Shown: positions 33,531-44,458, counted from the stretch's first letter. The stretch is DNA of 64,000 nucleotides from Anaerolineaceae bacterium oral taxon 439 (GCA_001717545.1 CP017039.1:1178001-1242000); one strand, 5' to 3'. The notes: generated from the letters alone by a model not told the origin. Numbers and translations are program-made.

Positions 33531-35649
33531 CGACGGGCCGCCGGAGCGGTCGAGCAGCCGTCCGCTGATCCTGACGATTTCTCTGGCGTTCCTGACGATT
33601 TTCAGCGCAGTCGCTTTTTCCGGCGCGGCAGGCGGGACGATTCTCCTTCCGATTCAGCGATTTTTCCTGAACTGGCTGGGGGCGGGACGTTACGTGTTTA
33701 CGCTGCTGCTGCTGGGAATGACGCTGAGTTCCTTCTGGACGGTGCTGCGAAAGCCGCCGCTGACCGTCACCGCGTGGCAGTGCGTCGGTTTCCTTCTGTT
33801 CTTTTTCGCGCTGCTGACGTTCCTGGCGGCGGAAAAAGGCGAGCCGGGTGGTCGGCTGGGCTGTTTATTGCACGAGGTGCTTCGTCGGCGTCTCGGAGAG
33901 GCCGGCGAAATGGTAGGATTAATAGTTGGGGCGCTGGCTGCCGCGGCGCTGATCGGGAAGCTGAGCGCGCGTCCTTTTTTTGCGCGGGCGATCGCGGCGG
34001 CGCGGAAAAAGGCCATGCGGCGTTCCGTCGTTCCGGAAGCGATCTGCGAACCCGAACCGTGGGAGACGACGGCGGAAGAGAGCGTCGGACGATCGGCGCA
34101 GGAGCTTCCCACGCCGGTTCGCGAAACGGATAAGGAGTCGGAAGAAGATTTGGAAGCGAAGAGATATCGGAATAAATATCCGCCGATGAACCTGCTCGAA
34201 CCGGAAATGGGGTTTATTAACCGGGAGATCGACGTTACCGACACGGTTCAGGCGATTATGACGGCGATGGAGGAATTGGAAACGCCGGTGGAAATCGTGT
34301 CGCACTGCGTCGGCCCGGCGATTATTCAATATCAGGTGCGCCCCAGTTCCAGGCGCGGCCCAGGCCCGGAAAGCGCTTCGAGGCGGATTAAGGTTGGGGA
34401 CGTTGCGAAGGTCGAGCGCGATCTGGCGGTCCAGCTTGGCGTCACGAATTTGGCGATTCAGGCGCCGGTTCCTGGAAAATCGTATATCGGGATCGATTTG
34501 CCGAATCCGGCGGCGCTGACGGTTCGGCTGCGTCCGCTGATGGAAAGCCGAACGTTCCGGGAAATGAAGTCGAAGCTGAGGATCGCGCTCGGGCGCGATA
34601 TTACGGGAAAGCCGGTCGTTGTCGACCTGGAGCAGATGCCGCACCTGCTGATTGCGGGAACGACGAACTCAGGTAAATCGATCTGCATGCGTTCGATCGC
34701 GCTTTGTCTGCTGATGAATAATTCGCCGGAGGACCTGCGCGTGATCATGATCGATCCGAAGCGGGTCGAGCTTTTCCGATTTAACGGCGTTCCGCACTTG
34801 TACGGCAACGTTGAGACAGAGTTCGAACGGTCGCTCGCGGTTTTGAACTGGGCGGTTTTCGAAATGAACGAGCGATACAAGCTTTTCGAGAACGAGGGAA
34901 ACGGCGTCAACAAGATTGAAGCGCATAATCAGTTAGCGCTGTCGCGCGGCGAAAAGCCGATGGCCCGGATCGTTATTTTTATCGATGAGGTCGCGGAAAT
35001 TATGAACGGGCCGGATAAATCGGGCGTGGAGGCGATCGATAAGCTGGCGTCGCTTTCCCGCGCGACCGGGATCCACCTGATCCTCGCGACGCAGCGCCCG
35101 GATACGTCGGTGATTACCGGGGTTATCAAGAATAATATTCCGGCGCGGATTGCGTTGAACGTTGCGTCCGGGATCGATTCGCGCGTGATCATGGGGAAAC
35201 AGGGCGCGGAGAAGCTGTTGGGGCGCGGGGATATGTACCTGGTTCAGCCCAGCCAGCATACGCCGCTGCGGATCCAGGGGCCGATGCTGATGGACAGCGA
35301 GATCGACGCGGTCGTTAATTTCTGGCGCAGGCTTGCGCCTCCGCCGGAGAACGCAGACGAAATGGGCGCGCCCTGGGAGACGATCATCGCGCAGCAGGAG
35401 GACGAGGAGCTTCATGATAAGGTTTTCCGCGACGCGGTTAAAGCCGTCTGTACGACGGGGCGGGCGACGACGAATTTTTTGCAGACGAAGTTCAGGATCA
35501 GCTTCCCGCGCGCGAAACGGATTTTATCGCGGATGGAAGATTTAGGGATTGTCGGCCCGTCGCAGGCGGGCGGTAAACCGCGCGAGGTCCTTTGGTCGCC
35601 GGACGAAGCGGATCGTTTAGAGGAGAAAATTGGCGTAACGGAGGAATAA
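33511..35649 (+). CDS. ftsK: FtsK/SpoIIIE-family DNA translocase
   Basis: A 712-residue DNA motor that pumps chromosome ends through the division septum. The N-terminus has about four membrane helices (residues 20-165), then a linker rich in Glu and Arg. The alpha-beta motor domain has Walker A GTTNSGKS at 383-390 and Walker B VIFIDEVAEI later, with LATQRPD and the arginine-finger regions. The C-terminal gamma winged helix (about 640-700) carries FLQTKFRISFPRAKRIL, which in FtsK reads KOPS. The start at 33511 lies inside the preceding gene; a longer open frame from 33442 lacks support. Length is on the short side for FtsK and fits SpoIIIE/SftA-like forms. Confidence 0.93.
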   Translation: MKVRTADDGPPERSSSRPLILTISLAFLTIFSAVAFSGAAGGTILLPIQRFFLNWLGAGRYVFTLLLLGMTLSSFWTVLRKPPLTVTAWQCVGFLLFFFALLTFLAAEKGEPGGRLGCLLHEVLRRRLGEAGEMVGLIVGALAAAALIGKLSARPFFARAIAAARKKAMRRSVVPEAICEPEPWETTAEESVGRSAQELPTPVRETDKESEEDLEAKRYRNKYPPMNLLEPEMGFINREIDVTDTVQAIMTAMEELETPVEIVSHCVGPAIIQYQVRPSSRRGPGPESASRRIKVGDVAKVERDLAVQLGVTNLAIQAPVPGKSYIGIDLPNPAALTVRLRPLMESRTFREMKSKLRIALGRDITGKPVVVDLEQMPHLLIAGTTNSGKSICMRSIALCLLMNNSPEDLRVIMIDPKRVELFRFNGVPHLYGNVETEFERSLAVLNWAVFEMNERYKLFENEGNGVNKIEAHNQLALSRGEKPMARIVIFIDEVAEIMNGPDKSGVEAIDKLASLSRATGIHLILATQRPDTSVITGVIKNNIPARIALNVASGIDSRVIMGKQGAEKLLGRGDMYLVQPSQHTPLRIQGPMLMDSEIDAVVNFWRRLAPPPENADEMGAPWETIIAQQEDEELHDKVFRDAVKAVCTTGRATTNFLQTKFRISFPRAKRILSRMEDLGIVGPSQAGGKPREVLWSPDEADRLEEKIGVTEE

Positions 35650-35655
35650 AAACGA

Positions 35656-36357
35656 ATGAACGAGACGTATACGACTTTTACGGATAAAATGCGCAAGGCG
35701 TTCCGGGCGTTTGGCGAAACCTGTTCGAGGTATCTGCTGGGAATTGGGTTGACGGCGAACGCTGTGACGCTGATCGGCTGCCTGGGGCACGTTTTAGCGG
35801 CGGTCGCGATCGCCGGGGGCCATTTTACGTTGGCGGGGCTGCTTCTGATTTTCTTCGCCGTGACCGATTTCTTCGATGGGACGATGTCGCGGATGCAAAC
35901 CGGCGGGAAGGGGACGGCGTTCGGCGCGGTCCTGGATTCGACGACCGACCGATACGCCGAGTTTATCGTCTTCGCCGGATTTATTTATTATTACGCTGTA
36001 CGAAACGAATTCTTTACGATGACGGTCGCGTACCTGGCGATTATGGGATCGATCCTTGTATCTTACACGCGCGCAAAGGGCGAGATCGCGGGGTTGAACA
36101 TGAAGCTGGGGCTGATGTCGCGGTTGGAGCGGTATTTGTTCCTGGTTCCGTGTCTCCTGATTGGGATTCCCGTGATCGCGGTCTGGGCGATCGCGATCGG
36201 GTCGCAGTTTACCGCGATTCAGCGGCTCCTGTACATGCGGCGGCAGCTTCAGCCGGACGTTCGTCCGGCTGAACGGGCGGCGGAGCCTGAGGCGGACAGG
36301 CCGGATCCGGACGATTCGAACGATTCGGATCAGGGCGGCGGGACGGAAGCGGCATGA
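35656..36357 (+). CDS. CDP-alcohol phosphatidyltransferase family protein
   Basis: A 233-residue integral membrane enzyme that transfers a phosphatidyl group from CDP-diacylglycerol to an alcohol, making for example phosphatidylglycerol phosphate or phosphatidylinositol phosphate. The metal- and CDP-binding signature D-x-x-D-G-x-x-[A]-R ... G-x-x-x-D-x-x-x-D is present as Asp71, Asp74 with DGTMSR (74-79), then Gly90, Asp94 and Asp98. Ser78 replaces the usual Ala. About six hydrophobic helices follow the family pattern. It follows ftsK by six bases and overlaps lgt by four, indicating a lipid/lipoprotein biogenesis unit. Its acceptor is not known. Confidence 0.88.
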   Translation: MNETYTTFTDKMRKAFRAFGETCSRYLLGIGLTANAVTLIGCLGHVLAAVAIAGGHFTLAGLLLIFFAVTDFFDGTMSRMQTGGKGTAFGAVLDSTTDRYAEFIVFAGFIYYYAVRNEFFTMTVAYLAIMGSILVSYTRAKGEIAGLNMKLGLMSRLERYLFLVPCLLIGIPVIAVWAIAIGSQFTAIQRLLYMRRQLQPDVRPAERAAEPEADRPDPDDSNDSDQGGGTEAA

Positions 36358-37172
36358 CAGTCACTTCGCAGGCAATTCAGGTCGGATCGCTCGTTATCCG
36401 GTTTTACAGTTTGACGATGATTGCCGGGATCCTGCTGGGGACGCAGCTGTTTTCGCGATTCGGGCGGGAAAAAGGGATCGCGCCGGAAACGGCCTGGGAC
36501 AGCCTGATCTGGTTTTTTATTGGCGGAATGATCGGGGCCCGACTGTGGCATGTCGTTTTTCCGTCGGCGTCGTCCGGCTTGTCGTTCGGGTATTACCTGC
36601 GCCAACCGTGGCTGATCCTGGCGGTTTGGAACGGCGGGCTGGGAATTCCGGGTACGATTATCGGCGGGGCGATGGCGATGGCGCTGTTCTGCCGCCGGTA
36701 CGGGTTCCGGGCCGCGGCCTTTTTTGACGCGGCGGCGCCGGGACTGGCGCTGGGTCAGGCGGTTGGACGGTTGGGGAATTATTTCAATCAGGAATTATAC
36801 GGCGCGCCTTCGGATTTGCCCTGGGCGATAACGATCGATCCGCCGTTCCGGCTCGCCCGATACGCCGGCGTTTCACGATACCATCCGCTTTTTGCGTATG
36901 AAATGATCCTGAGCCTGATCAACGTTGTCGTTCTGATCTGGGCGGATCGGAAATTCCGGAACCGCCTCAATCCGGGGGATACGTTTGCGCTTTACCTGAT
37001 TTTGTATCCGGTTGAGCGCTTCGTGCTCGAATTCCTTCGGCTTGATTTCGTGTCGCTCGGCGGTTTGAACTGGAACCAGACGGTTATGGGCGTAACGGCG
37101 CTGGCGGCCGCCGGGTACCTGATCGTGACGCATTTCATTCTCCGCAGCGAAGGGCTTTCCGCGGCGCGATAA
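36354..37172 (+). CDS. lgt: Prolipoprotein diacylglyceryl transferase
   Basis: Attaches diacylglycerol from phosphatidylglycerol to the cysteine of prolipoproteins, the first step of lipoprotein maturation. The 272-residue protein has seven hydrophobic helices and the Lgt signature GRLGNYFNQELYG (compare GRxGNFxNxE). The conserved ARLWHV region and the final-helix motif are also visible. It overlaps the preceding gene by four bases. LspA, the next enzyme of the pathway, is encoded convergently 1 kb away. After the stop, an imperfect hairpin (37173-37222) lies between lgt and rluD. Confidence 0.96.
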   Translation: MTVTSQAIQVGSLVIRFYSLTMIAGILLGTQLFSRFGREKGIAPETAWDSLIWFFIGGMIGARLWHVVFPSASSGLSFGYYLRQPWLILAVWNGGLGIPGTIIGGAMAMALFCRRYGFRAAAFFDAAAPGLALGQAVGRLGNYFNQELYGAPSDLPWAITIDPPFRLARYAGVSRYHPLFAYEMILSLINVVVLIWADRKFRNRLNPGDTFALYLILYPVERFVLEFLRLDFVSLGGLNWNQTVMGVTALAAAGYLIVTHFILRSEGLSAAR

Positions 37173-37239
37173 GCAGGGACTTCGCGTAGAGATACGCAGC
37201 TGTCTGTATTCCTACGTCCTGCCTTCGGACCGGGCGGCT

Positions 37240-38169
37240 TTATTTGATACGCTCCGGTTCGAGCTCTTTCAGCGCGTTCGCGAGCTCGTCCGGAAGCGGC
37301 GCTTCGAAGGTTGAGGCCTGCGCCTGTCCCGGGAGCGTGATCCTGACTTTGTACGCGTGAAGGAAATGGCGTCCGAGCGGGATCGATTGTTTCCGATAGC
37401 CGTAGAGGTTGTCGGCGACAATCGGACATTTCAGAAAGGCGAAATGGACGCGGAGCTGGTGCGTCCGGCCGGTCAGCAGCCTGGCTTCCAGGAGCGTATG
37501 ACGCCTGTATTCGGTTTTCGTAAAATATTCGGTTACGGCGGCGCGGCCCTGATCGGCGGGCAGGATCGCCATCATCTGGCGGCGTTTCGGGTCGCGGCCG
37601 ATTGGGGCTTCGATCCGTCCGTCAGGGGTCGGCGGCCTGCCGTCGACGAGCGCCAGGTAGCGTTTATCGATTTCGCGCGATTTGAATTGCGACTGGAGAA
37701 AAATCAGCGATTTTTCGTTCTTGGCCAGGATCAGGATCCCGGAGGTGTCGCGGTCGAGCCGGTGCACGACGCCGGGACGGATCTCTCCGCCGAAGCTTTG
37801 TAAATCCTTGCAGTGCGCAAGGACAGCATGTACGATCGTCCCGCTTTCATGGCCGAAGGAAGGATGAACGACGACGCCGGCGGGTTTATTCAGGATAATC
37901 GTGTTCTCGTCTTCGTAGAGGATATCGAGCTCGCGCTCTTCCGGAATCAGCGCGGACGGCCGCTCTTCGGGAAGCGTCAGCTCGACGCTGTCGTTCGAGC
38001 CGAGCCAGAGGCCGCCTTTGACGGCGGGGCTGCCGTTGACCGAGACGCGGCCTTCTTTAATATATTGAAGGATCCGCGAGCGCGACGCGTCGCTGAATTC
38101 GGCGGATAAAAACCGGTCCAATCGGATCGGATCGGTCCCATCATACGTGATCTGGAACGGTTTATTCAT
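37240..38169 (-). CDS. rluD: RluD-like 23S rRNA pseudouridine synthase
   Basis: Isomerises specific uridines of an RNA, probably 23S rRNA, to pseudouridine. The 309-residue protein has an N-terminal S4 RNA-binding domain (about residues 15-60) and the synthase domain with motif HRLDRDTSG (136-144), whose Asp139 is the catalytic residue. Further motifs include LNKPAGVVVHPSFGH and GRTHQLRVH. The RluA/RluC/RluD subclass is clear; exact sites are not. Its start overlaps the lspA stop by eight bases, a pairing of lspA and rluD that is common in bacteria. Confidence 0.93.
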   Translation of the reverse strand: MNKPFQITYDGTDPIRLDRFLSAEFSDASRSRILQYIKEGRVSVNGSPAVKGGLWLGSNDSVELTLPEERPSALIPEERELDILYEDENTIILNKPAGVVVHPSFGHESGTIVHAVLAHCKDLQSFGGEIRPGVVHRLDRDTSGILILAKNEKSLIFLQSQFKSREIDKRYLALVDGRPPTPDGRIEAPIGRDPKRRQMMAILPADQGRAAVTEYFTKTEYRRHTLLEARLLTGRTHQLRVHFAFLKCPIVADNLYGYRKQSIPLGRHFLHAYKVRITLPGQAQASTFEAPLPDELANALKELEPERIK

Positions 38170-38725
38170 GGGTTTTGTCTGCCGCTGACGCAGCGTTAAA
38201 GTTTTTATTGAATGCGTCGCCGGACTCAGATGGCTGAGCCTTTTTCACGGCGGCCAGATCGCTTTTCCAGAGCGTTATCAACAGGATCCCAGCGCCAATG
38301 ACAACCGCGCAGTCGGCCAGATTGAAAACCGGGTATTTCCAGATCCAGATAAAATCGACGACATATCCGATTTCAGGGTTCAGCCGATCTATCAGGTTCC
38401 CGATCGCTCCGCCGAGCTGAAGCCCGATCGCGATTGCGAAGGAAAAAGATCCGTTCAGGATCGGTTTATAGAAAAGGACGATCAGCGCGAGAAAGACTAA
38501 CCCGGCGAAGGGCATTATCCAGCCAACGCCGGGGAACAGCCCGAAGGCAACGCCGGTATTTTTCCAATGGACGATCTGGAAATAATCGCCGAGGGCTTCG
38601 ATCGGGGTCCAGGTCTCGCGAATCGCGAGCGCGTTCCGGACCGTGAATTTAGAGGCCTGGTCGATGACGATGACGATAGCGGCGATGGCGCCGATTCCCA
38701 GCAGGCGTTTCAGCGGTAATTTCAA
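38162..38725 (-). CDS. lspA: Lipoprotein signal peptidase (signal peptidase II)
   Basis: Removes the signal peptide from diacylglyceryl-modified prolipoproteins. I chose the TTG at 38725, giving 187 residues, because GGGAG (38732-38736 on the complementary strand) lies six bases before it. The ATG at 38752 would overlap the -10 region of the promoter and has no ribosome-binding site. The family motifs are present: NTGVAFG, GAIGNLIDRL and the VVDFI and FNLAD segments that supply the two catalytic Asp. Four hydrophobic helices are seen. It overlaps rluD by eight bases. The C-terminal tail of about 30 residues is polar and longer than usual. Confidence 0.92.
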   Translation of the reverse strand: MKLPLKRLLGIGAIAAIVIVIDQASKFTVRNALAIRETWTPIEALGDYFQIVHWKNTGVAFGLFPGVGWIMPFAGLVFLALIVLFYKPILNGSFSFAIAIGLQLGGAIGNLIDRLNPEIGYVVDFIWIWKYPVFNLADCAVVIGAGILLITLWKSDLAAVKKAQPSESGDAFNKNFNAASAADKTHE

Positions 38726-38756
38726 GTGTGACTCCCTGTCATTCGAATTCATAGCT

Positions 38757-38762
38757 ATTATA
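38757..38762 (-). promoter_or_regulatory. -10 element of the lspA-rluD operon
   Basis: A perfect TATAAT on the minus strand; transcription would begin near 38750. The -35 is not clear. The position argues against the ATG at 38752 as the lspA start. Confidence 0.45.
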
Positions 38763-38799
38763 GCTGAAAAGAATACTCTGAATCCGCGCGTTCCCGGCA

Positions 38800-38931
38800 T
38801 TGGTGAAACCGGTGCAAATCCCGGGCGGCTGCGTACGATATAATGATATCAGCGTTACTGCGGGCGGCGGCGATTCTGCTTCTTCGGAGGAGCCCGGGCT
38901 CGACGACGGACGTAAGGACAGGAGGCTGTGC
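38800..38931 (+). promoter_or_regulatory. Candidate cobalamin-riboswitch-like leader
   Basis: CCGGTGCAAATCC (38809-38821) matches the B12-box core, preceded by GGTGAA where GGGAA is usual. A stem-loop (GCT...GATAT/ATATC...AGC) follows at about 38828-38852, with GCGTTACTG at its end where the consensus has GCNACTG. AAGGACAGGAGGCTG (38914-38928) resembles the terminal AAGCCAGGAGACCTG box. The last motif contains the ribosome-binding GGAGG, so ligand binding could control translation. The match is by eye and several consensus positions are off, so this is tentative. Confidence 0.3.
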
Positions 38932-39741
38932 ATGTATAGGAAAATTCTACCGATTCTTTTGATTCTATGGATATTCGCGATAGGCGTCGGCGCGGGGGCG
39001 CTGGCCCGGGAAAATTCTTCGACGGTCCCCTCGAGGTCCTCGGTTCAGCCGGTCGGGACCGCTCAGCGCGATGATCCGGAAGATCCCGATGCCGATCCGG
39101 AGGACTTAACGGAGCTGGTTCAGGATTTGATCCATGCCGAAGGCGAATATCAGAACGAATATGGAGATATTTTCCCGTACGGTTATCGCGTTCCGGAGCT
39201 GAAAATCGATTCGCCTGCGGCGCGGAGTATCAACGTTGAAATCGACGAAACGATCGGAACGCTGGCGCGGGATCAGCTCCAGCTTATTCACGACGGAGGC
39301 GACGAGGACCCCATGACGTATCTGATTGACTGGAATGCGTCGTTGACGGATGGAATCCTTTCGTTAATCGTGGAATATCGGGATATCTGGTGGAAACCGA
39401 AATATTTCGTTTATGTCTACGATATAAATCGTGATCTTCGGCTTGACAATTTCGATTTGATCGAGCTTTTCGGTTATTCAGAAGACGATTTTTTAGCGTC
39501 CGTTCGCGATGCCGCGGGGTGGGAATATATTTTGGCGAACGAGGGCGTTCCGGCGGAATACCGCGGCGAAATGTATGACGACCGATATGCGTTTACGATT
39601 TCAGACGAAAATATTTCGTTTGAAAACCTGATGATTTATCTGGAATCGGACGGTCGGGTCGCCGTTCTCGCCCGGATCGGCTCGATGGCGGGGGCGGGTT
39701 GGTATTATCATGTCGTATATCCGTTCGAGGCGGTCGGGTGA
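38932..39741 (+). CDS. Secreted protein of unknown function (possible DUF3298/RsiV-like fold)
   Basis: A 269-residue exported protein. GGAGG at 38921-38925, six bases before ATG 38932, fixes the start; the open frame extends upstream to 38800 without support. The N-terminus is a Sec signal peptide or single anchor (residues 5-25), then an acidic linker with DPEDPDADPEDLTE. The mature domain has alternating aromatic strands and a pattern (PELKIDSPAARSINVEIDETI, later FVYVYDINRDLRLDNFDLIELF region) that recalls DUF3298/PdaC-like domains. I am not certain of the family. It ends at a hairpin shared with the convergent P-ATPase. The leader may be a riboswitch. Confidence 0.7.
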   Translation: MYRKILPILLILWIFAIGVGAGALARENSSTVPSRSSVQPVGTAQRDDPEDPDADPEDLTELVQDLIHAEGEYQNEYGDIFPYGYRVPELKIDSPAARSINVEIDETIGTLARDQLQLIHDGGDEDPMTYLIDWNASLTDGILSLIVEYRDIWWKPKYFVYVYDINRDLRLDNFDLIELFGYSEDDFLASVRDAAGWEYILANEGVPAEYRGEMYDDRYAFTISDENISFENLMIYLESDGRVAVLARIGSMAGAGWYYHVVYPFEAVG

Positions 39742-39760
39742 GGATCGGACGGAGAAGACG

Positions 39761-39792
39761 AAAAGCCCCGGGCGCAATCACGGCCCGGGGCT
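39761..39792 (-). terminator. Terminator of the P-type ATPase gene
   Basis: AGCCCCGGGC (39764-39773) pairs perfectly with GCCCGGGGCT (39783-39792). On the minus strand a short T-run (complement of 39761-39764) follows. It also lies downstream of the convergent secreted-protein gene. Confidence 0.75.
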
Positions 39793-39809
39793 GTAAAACG
39801 AACTTTAGG

Positions 39810-42458
<2,649 letters not shown>

Positions 42459-42840
42459 AAAACTCCCTCTCAAATCCTTAAAACGAACTGAATGTCCGGT
42501 TGTCTCGGGATTTTCTGGCTGATGAGATGGTCGGAACGGTTTGGGGCGATAGGTCGTTTCGATTCCGTCAATCCCGATTCCAATGAAAAAAATAGTGAAG
42601 CTGCCGGTAGGAAGGTTTGCCGCCGGCTTCCTGCTTCACGGCGGAGATCCTTCCTTGATCTGTAAAAAAGTATACCCTGAAATGATCAGAGAATTTGACG
42701 GTCTCCTGATCGCGCGGCCCGAACGTTCCGTCGGCCGACCGGAATGAGAGGTTTCCCCGCGCCGCATGGGTTAAATTGGCGCGCGGGTCGATTGCCGCCG
42801 TTTTCGGCGGTATACTTAAATCGGAGAACATTGATTTTAG
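42459..42840. other. Intergenic region upstream of the zinc-ribbon protein
   Basis: Of these 382 bases, the plus strand ends in a hairpin CCGCCG-TTTT-CGGCGG (42795-42810) directly followed by TATACT (42811-42816), a possible -10 for the gene at 42841. The middle contains a conserved-looking minus-strand open frame described separately. Nothing else is recognisable. Confidence 0.4.
42568..42831 (-). CDS. Possible small protein, unrecognised
   Basis: An 87-residue open frame in the gap before the zinc-ribbon gene. Its second half (SADGTFGPRDQETVKFSD, then FRVYFFTDQGRI and GGKPSYRQLHYFFHW) has the aromatic and Gly pattern of a folded domain and reasonable codon use. The proposed ATG has no ribosome-binding site and the start would be nine bases from a divergent gene. 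It may also be a relic of a longer gene. I do not know the family. Confidence 0.25.
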   Translation of the reverse strand: MFSDLSIPPKTAAIDPRANLTHAARGNLSFRSADGTFGPRDQETVKFSDHFRVYFFTDQGRISAVKQEAGGKPSYRQLHYFFHWNRD

Positions 42841-43758
42841 ATGAAGCATTGCTTGAACTGTTACCGGAAAATCCCGAACGACGCTGCCGTTTGTCATTAT
42901 TGTGGCGCTCCCCAGGTGGAGAAAGGGGCGGTCCCGGTTTCTGGCGTTGCCCGTTGTCCGAATTGTTTATCTTACTTGTATTCTGAGACGTCGGGATGCC
43001 AGAAATGCGGTTACGTTCCGACGGCGAAAAAAAGAAGCGTTCGCGGCTTCGTTTTGGGAGTCGCGGGGGCGCTCCTTTTTTCGATTTTCGCGTTGTGGCA
43101 ATTGGGCGTGTTGACGTTTTTACCGTCGCCGGGAAAGCTGGCGGAATCGATCCAGGCGACCGGCGAGTCCATTACGCCCTTGGATTTCGGACTTTCCGCG
43201 TGGGAAGAAGACCGGGACGCGGTTCCGTCACCGACGGTCTACGGCGATTTTGACGGAGTTGTCGTTATTTTTGAGGAGGCTATGGAGGAGGCGACCGCGC
43301 TTCCGGAGGTCGCGGCGGCCGCGCTGGCGGCGGATGAAAGCTTTGCGGAGCCGACGCCTGAAGCCGATCCGGCGACGACGGTCCCGGACGCGCTGGGCAT
43401 GATGGCTATCATGGCGACCGGGACGCAGCCTGAGCTGGGGGCGGAGGCGGTTGAAAATCCGCCGACGATGACGCCGACGGCCGATACGGCGTTCCGCTGC
43501 GGGGACATGCGTCATCAGTTCGAAGCGGGCGCGTCCGGGACGTCAAGCGGTTCGTCGATCAAAGTGCGATCCGAGCCGGGGACGAACGGGGAGCAGCTGA
43601 CTATCCTGCGCGCCGGGATGACGTTTCAGGCGCTGGACGCTGAACCGGTCTGCGACGGGAAGTATATGTGGATTAAAATTCATGTCGCGGGCGAAAACGT
43701 GACCGGGTGGACGGTTGAGGCGGACGACCGCTATTATTGGGTCGTCCCGGCGAAGTAA
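42841..43758 (+). CDS. Zinc-ribbon membrane protein with extracytoplasmic SH3-like domain
   Basis: A 305-residue protein. The cytoplasmic N-terminus carries two four-cysteine zinc ribbons: CLNCYRKIPNDAAVCHYCG at about residues 4-22, and CPNC plus CQKC between 39 and 57. One membrane helix follows (about 67-90), then an outer segment rich in Ala, Glu, Thr and Pro (about 110-220). The C-terminal 75 residues look like a bacterial SH3 domain: SSIKVRSEPGTNGEQLTILRAG, then a YMWIKI strand and TGWTVE. Such domains bind cell-wall peptides. The start lacks a strong ribosome-binding site. Confidence 0.78.
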   Translation: MKHCLNCYRKIPNDAAVCHYCGAPQVEKGAVPVSGVARCPNCLSYLYSETSGCQKCGYVPTAKKRSVRGFVLGVAGALLFSIFALWQLGVLTFLPSPGKLAESIQATGESITPLDFGLSAWEEDRDAVPSPTVYGDFDGVVVIFEEAMEEATALPEVAAAALAADESFAEPTPEADPATTVPDALGMMAIMATGTQPELGAEAVENPPTMTPTADTAFRCGDMRHQFEAGASGTSSGSSIKVRSEPGTNGEQLTILRAGMTFQALDAEPVCDGKYMWIKIHVAGENVTGWTVEADDRYYWVVPAK

Positions 43759-43778
43759 AATAACGTTATCAATTCAAC

Positions 43779-44192
43779 TCAGATAACCATGATCAGCGTT
43801 CCCGCGGCGATCAGCAGGCATCCGATCAGCGATTTCGCCGTGAATTCTTCGCGCAGGAAGACGAACGCCAGCGCCAGCGTTATAACGACGCTTAGTTTAT
43901 CGATTGGGACGACTTTTGAGGCGTCTCCAAGCTGGAGCGCGCGGTAGTAGCAGAGCCATGACGCGCCCGTCGCGAGGCCGGAGAGCGTCAGGAAGATCCA
44001 GCTTTTCCGGCTGATCCCGGCGATGCCGCTTTGCGATTGCGTCATGAAAACCATGCCCCAGGCCATCACGACGACGACGATCGTTCGGATCGCGGTTGCG
44101 AGATGAGAATTCACGCCTTCGATCCCGACTTTCGCGAGGATGGAAGTCAGCGCCGCGAAGAGCGCGGATAACAGAGCGAAAAGCAGCCACAT
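43779..44192 (-). CDS. Half-size EamA/DMT-family transporter
   Basis: A 137-residue integral membrane protein with five hydrophobic helices that corresponds to one EamA repeat, so it should work as a dimer. Recognisable patterns are LFALLSALFAALTSILAKVGIEG at the start, ASWLCYYRALQLGDASKVVPIDKLS split over the middle helices, and LREEFTAKSLIGCLLIAAGT near the end. Proteins of this size are known as single-domain DMT carriers. GGGGGA seven bases upstream supports the ATG at 44192. Substrate unknown. Confidence 0.88.
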   Translation of the reverse strand: MWLLFALLSALFAALTSILAKVGIEGVNSHLATAIRTIVVVVMAWGMVFMTQSQSGIAGISRKSWIFLTLSGLATGASWLCYYRALQLGDASKVVPIDKLSVVITLALAFVFLREEFTAKSLIGCLLIAAGTLIMVI

Positions 44193-44458
44193 AATGACGA
44201 TCCCCCGATCTTTTTCTGTCGATTCTTTTTGTATTCCTGATTTTACTCCGCTTCGCGGTTTGCGGCGGAAATTGTATTCTGGCAAGTCCGTTTTCGTGAT
44301 TTATAACTTCTTTTCAGCGTGCGTTCCGCCGTCGCTGAAAGAATTCATGTATAATTTCATCGAGCGATTCATTCTTTTAAAATGGTTCGAACTGTCGTTT
44401 GAAGCGCTTCGGTATCTGACTGAATCCTCGGAAATTATTTTTTGCGGATGGAGAGAAC

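Noticed and set aside
33919-34644. 241-residue minus-strand open frame opposite ftsK
   Set aside because: Very Arg/Asn-rich antisense of the translocase gene; no start signal.
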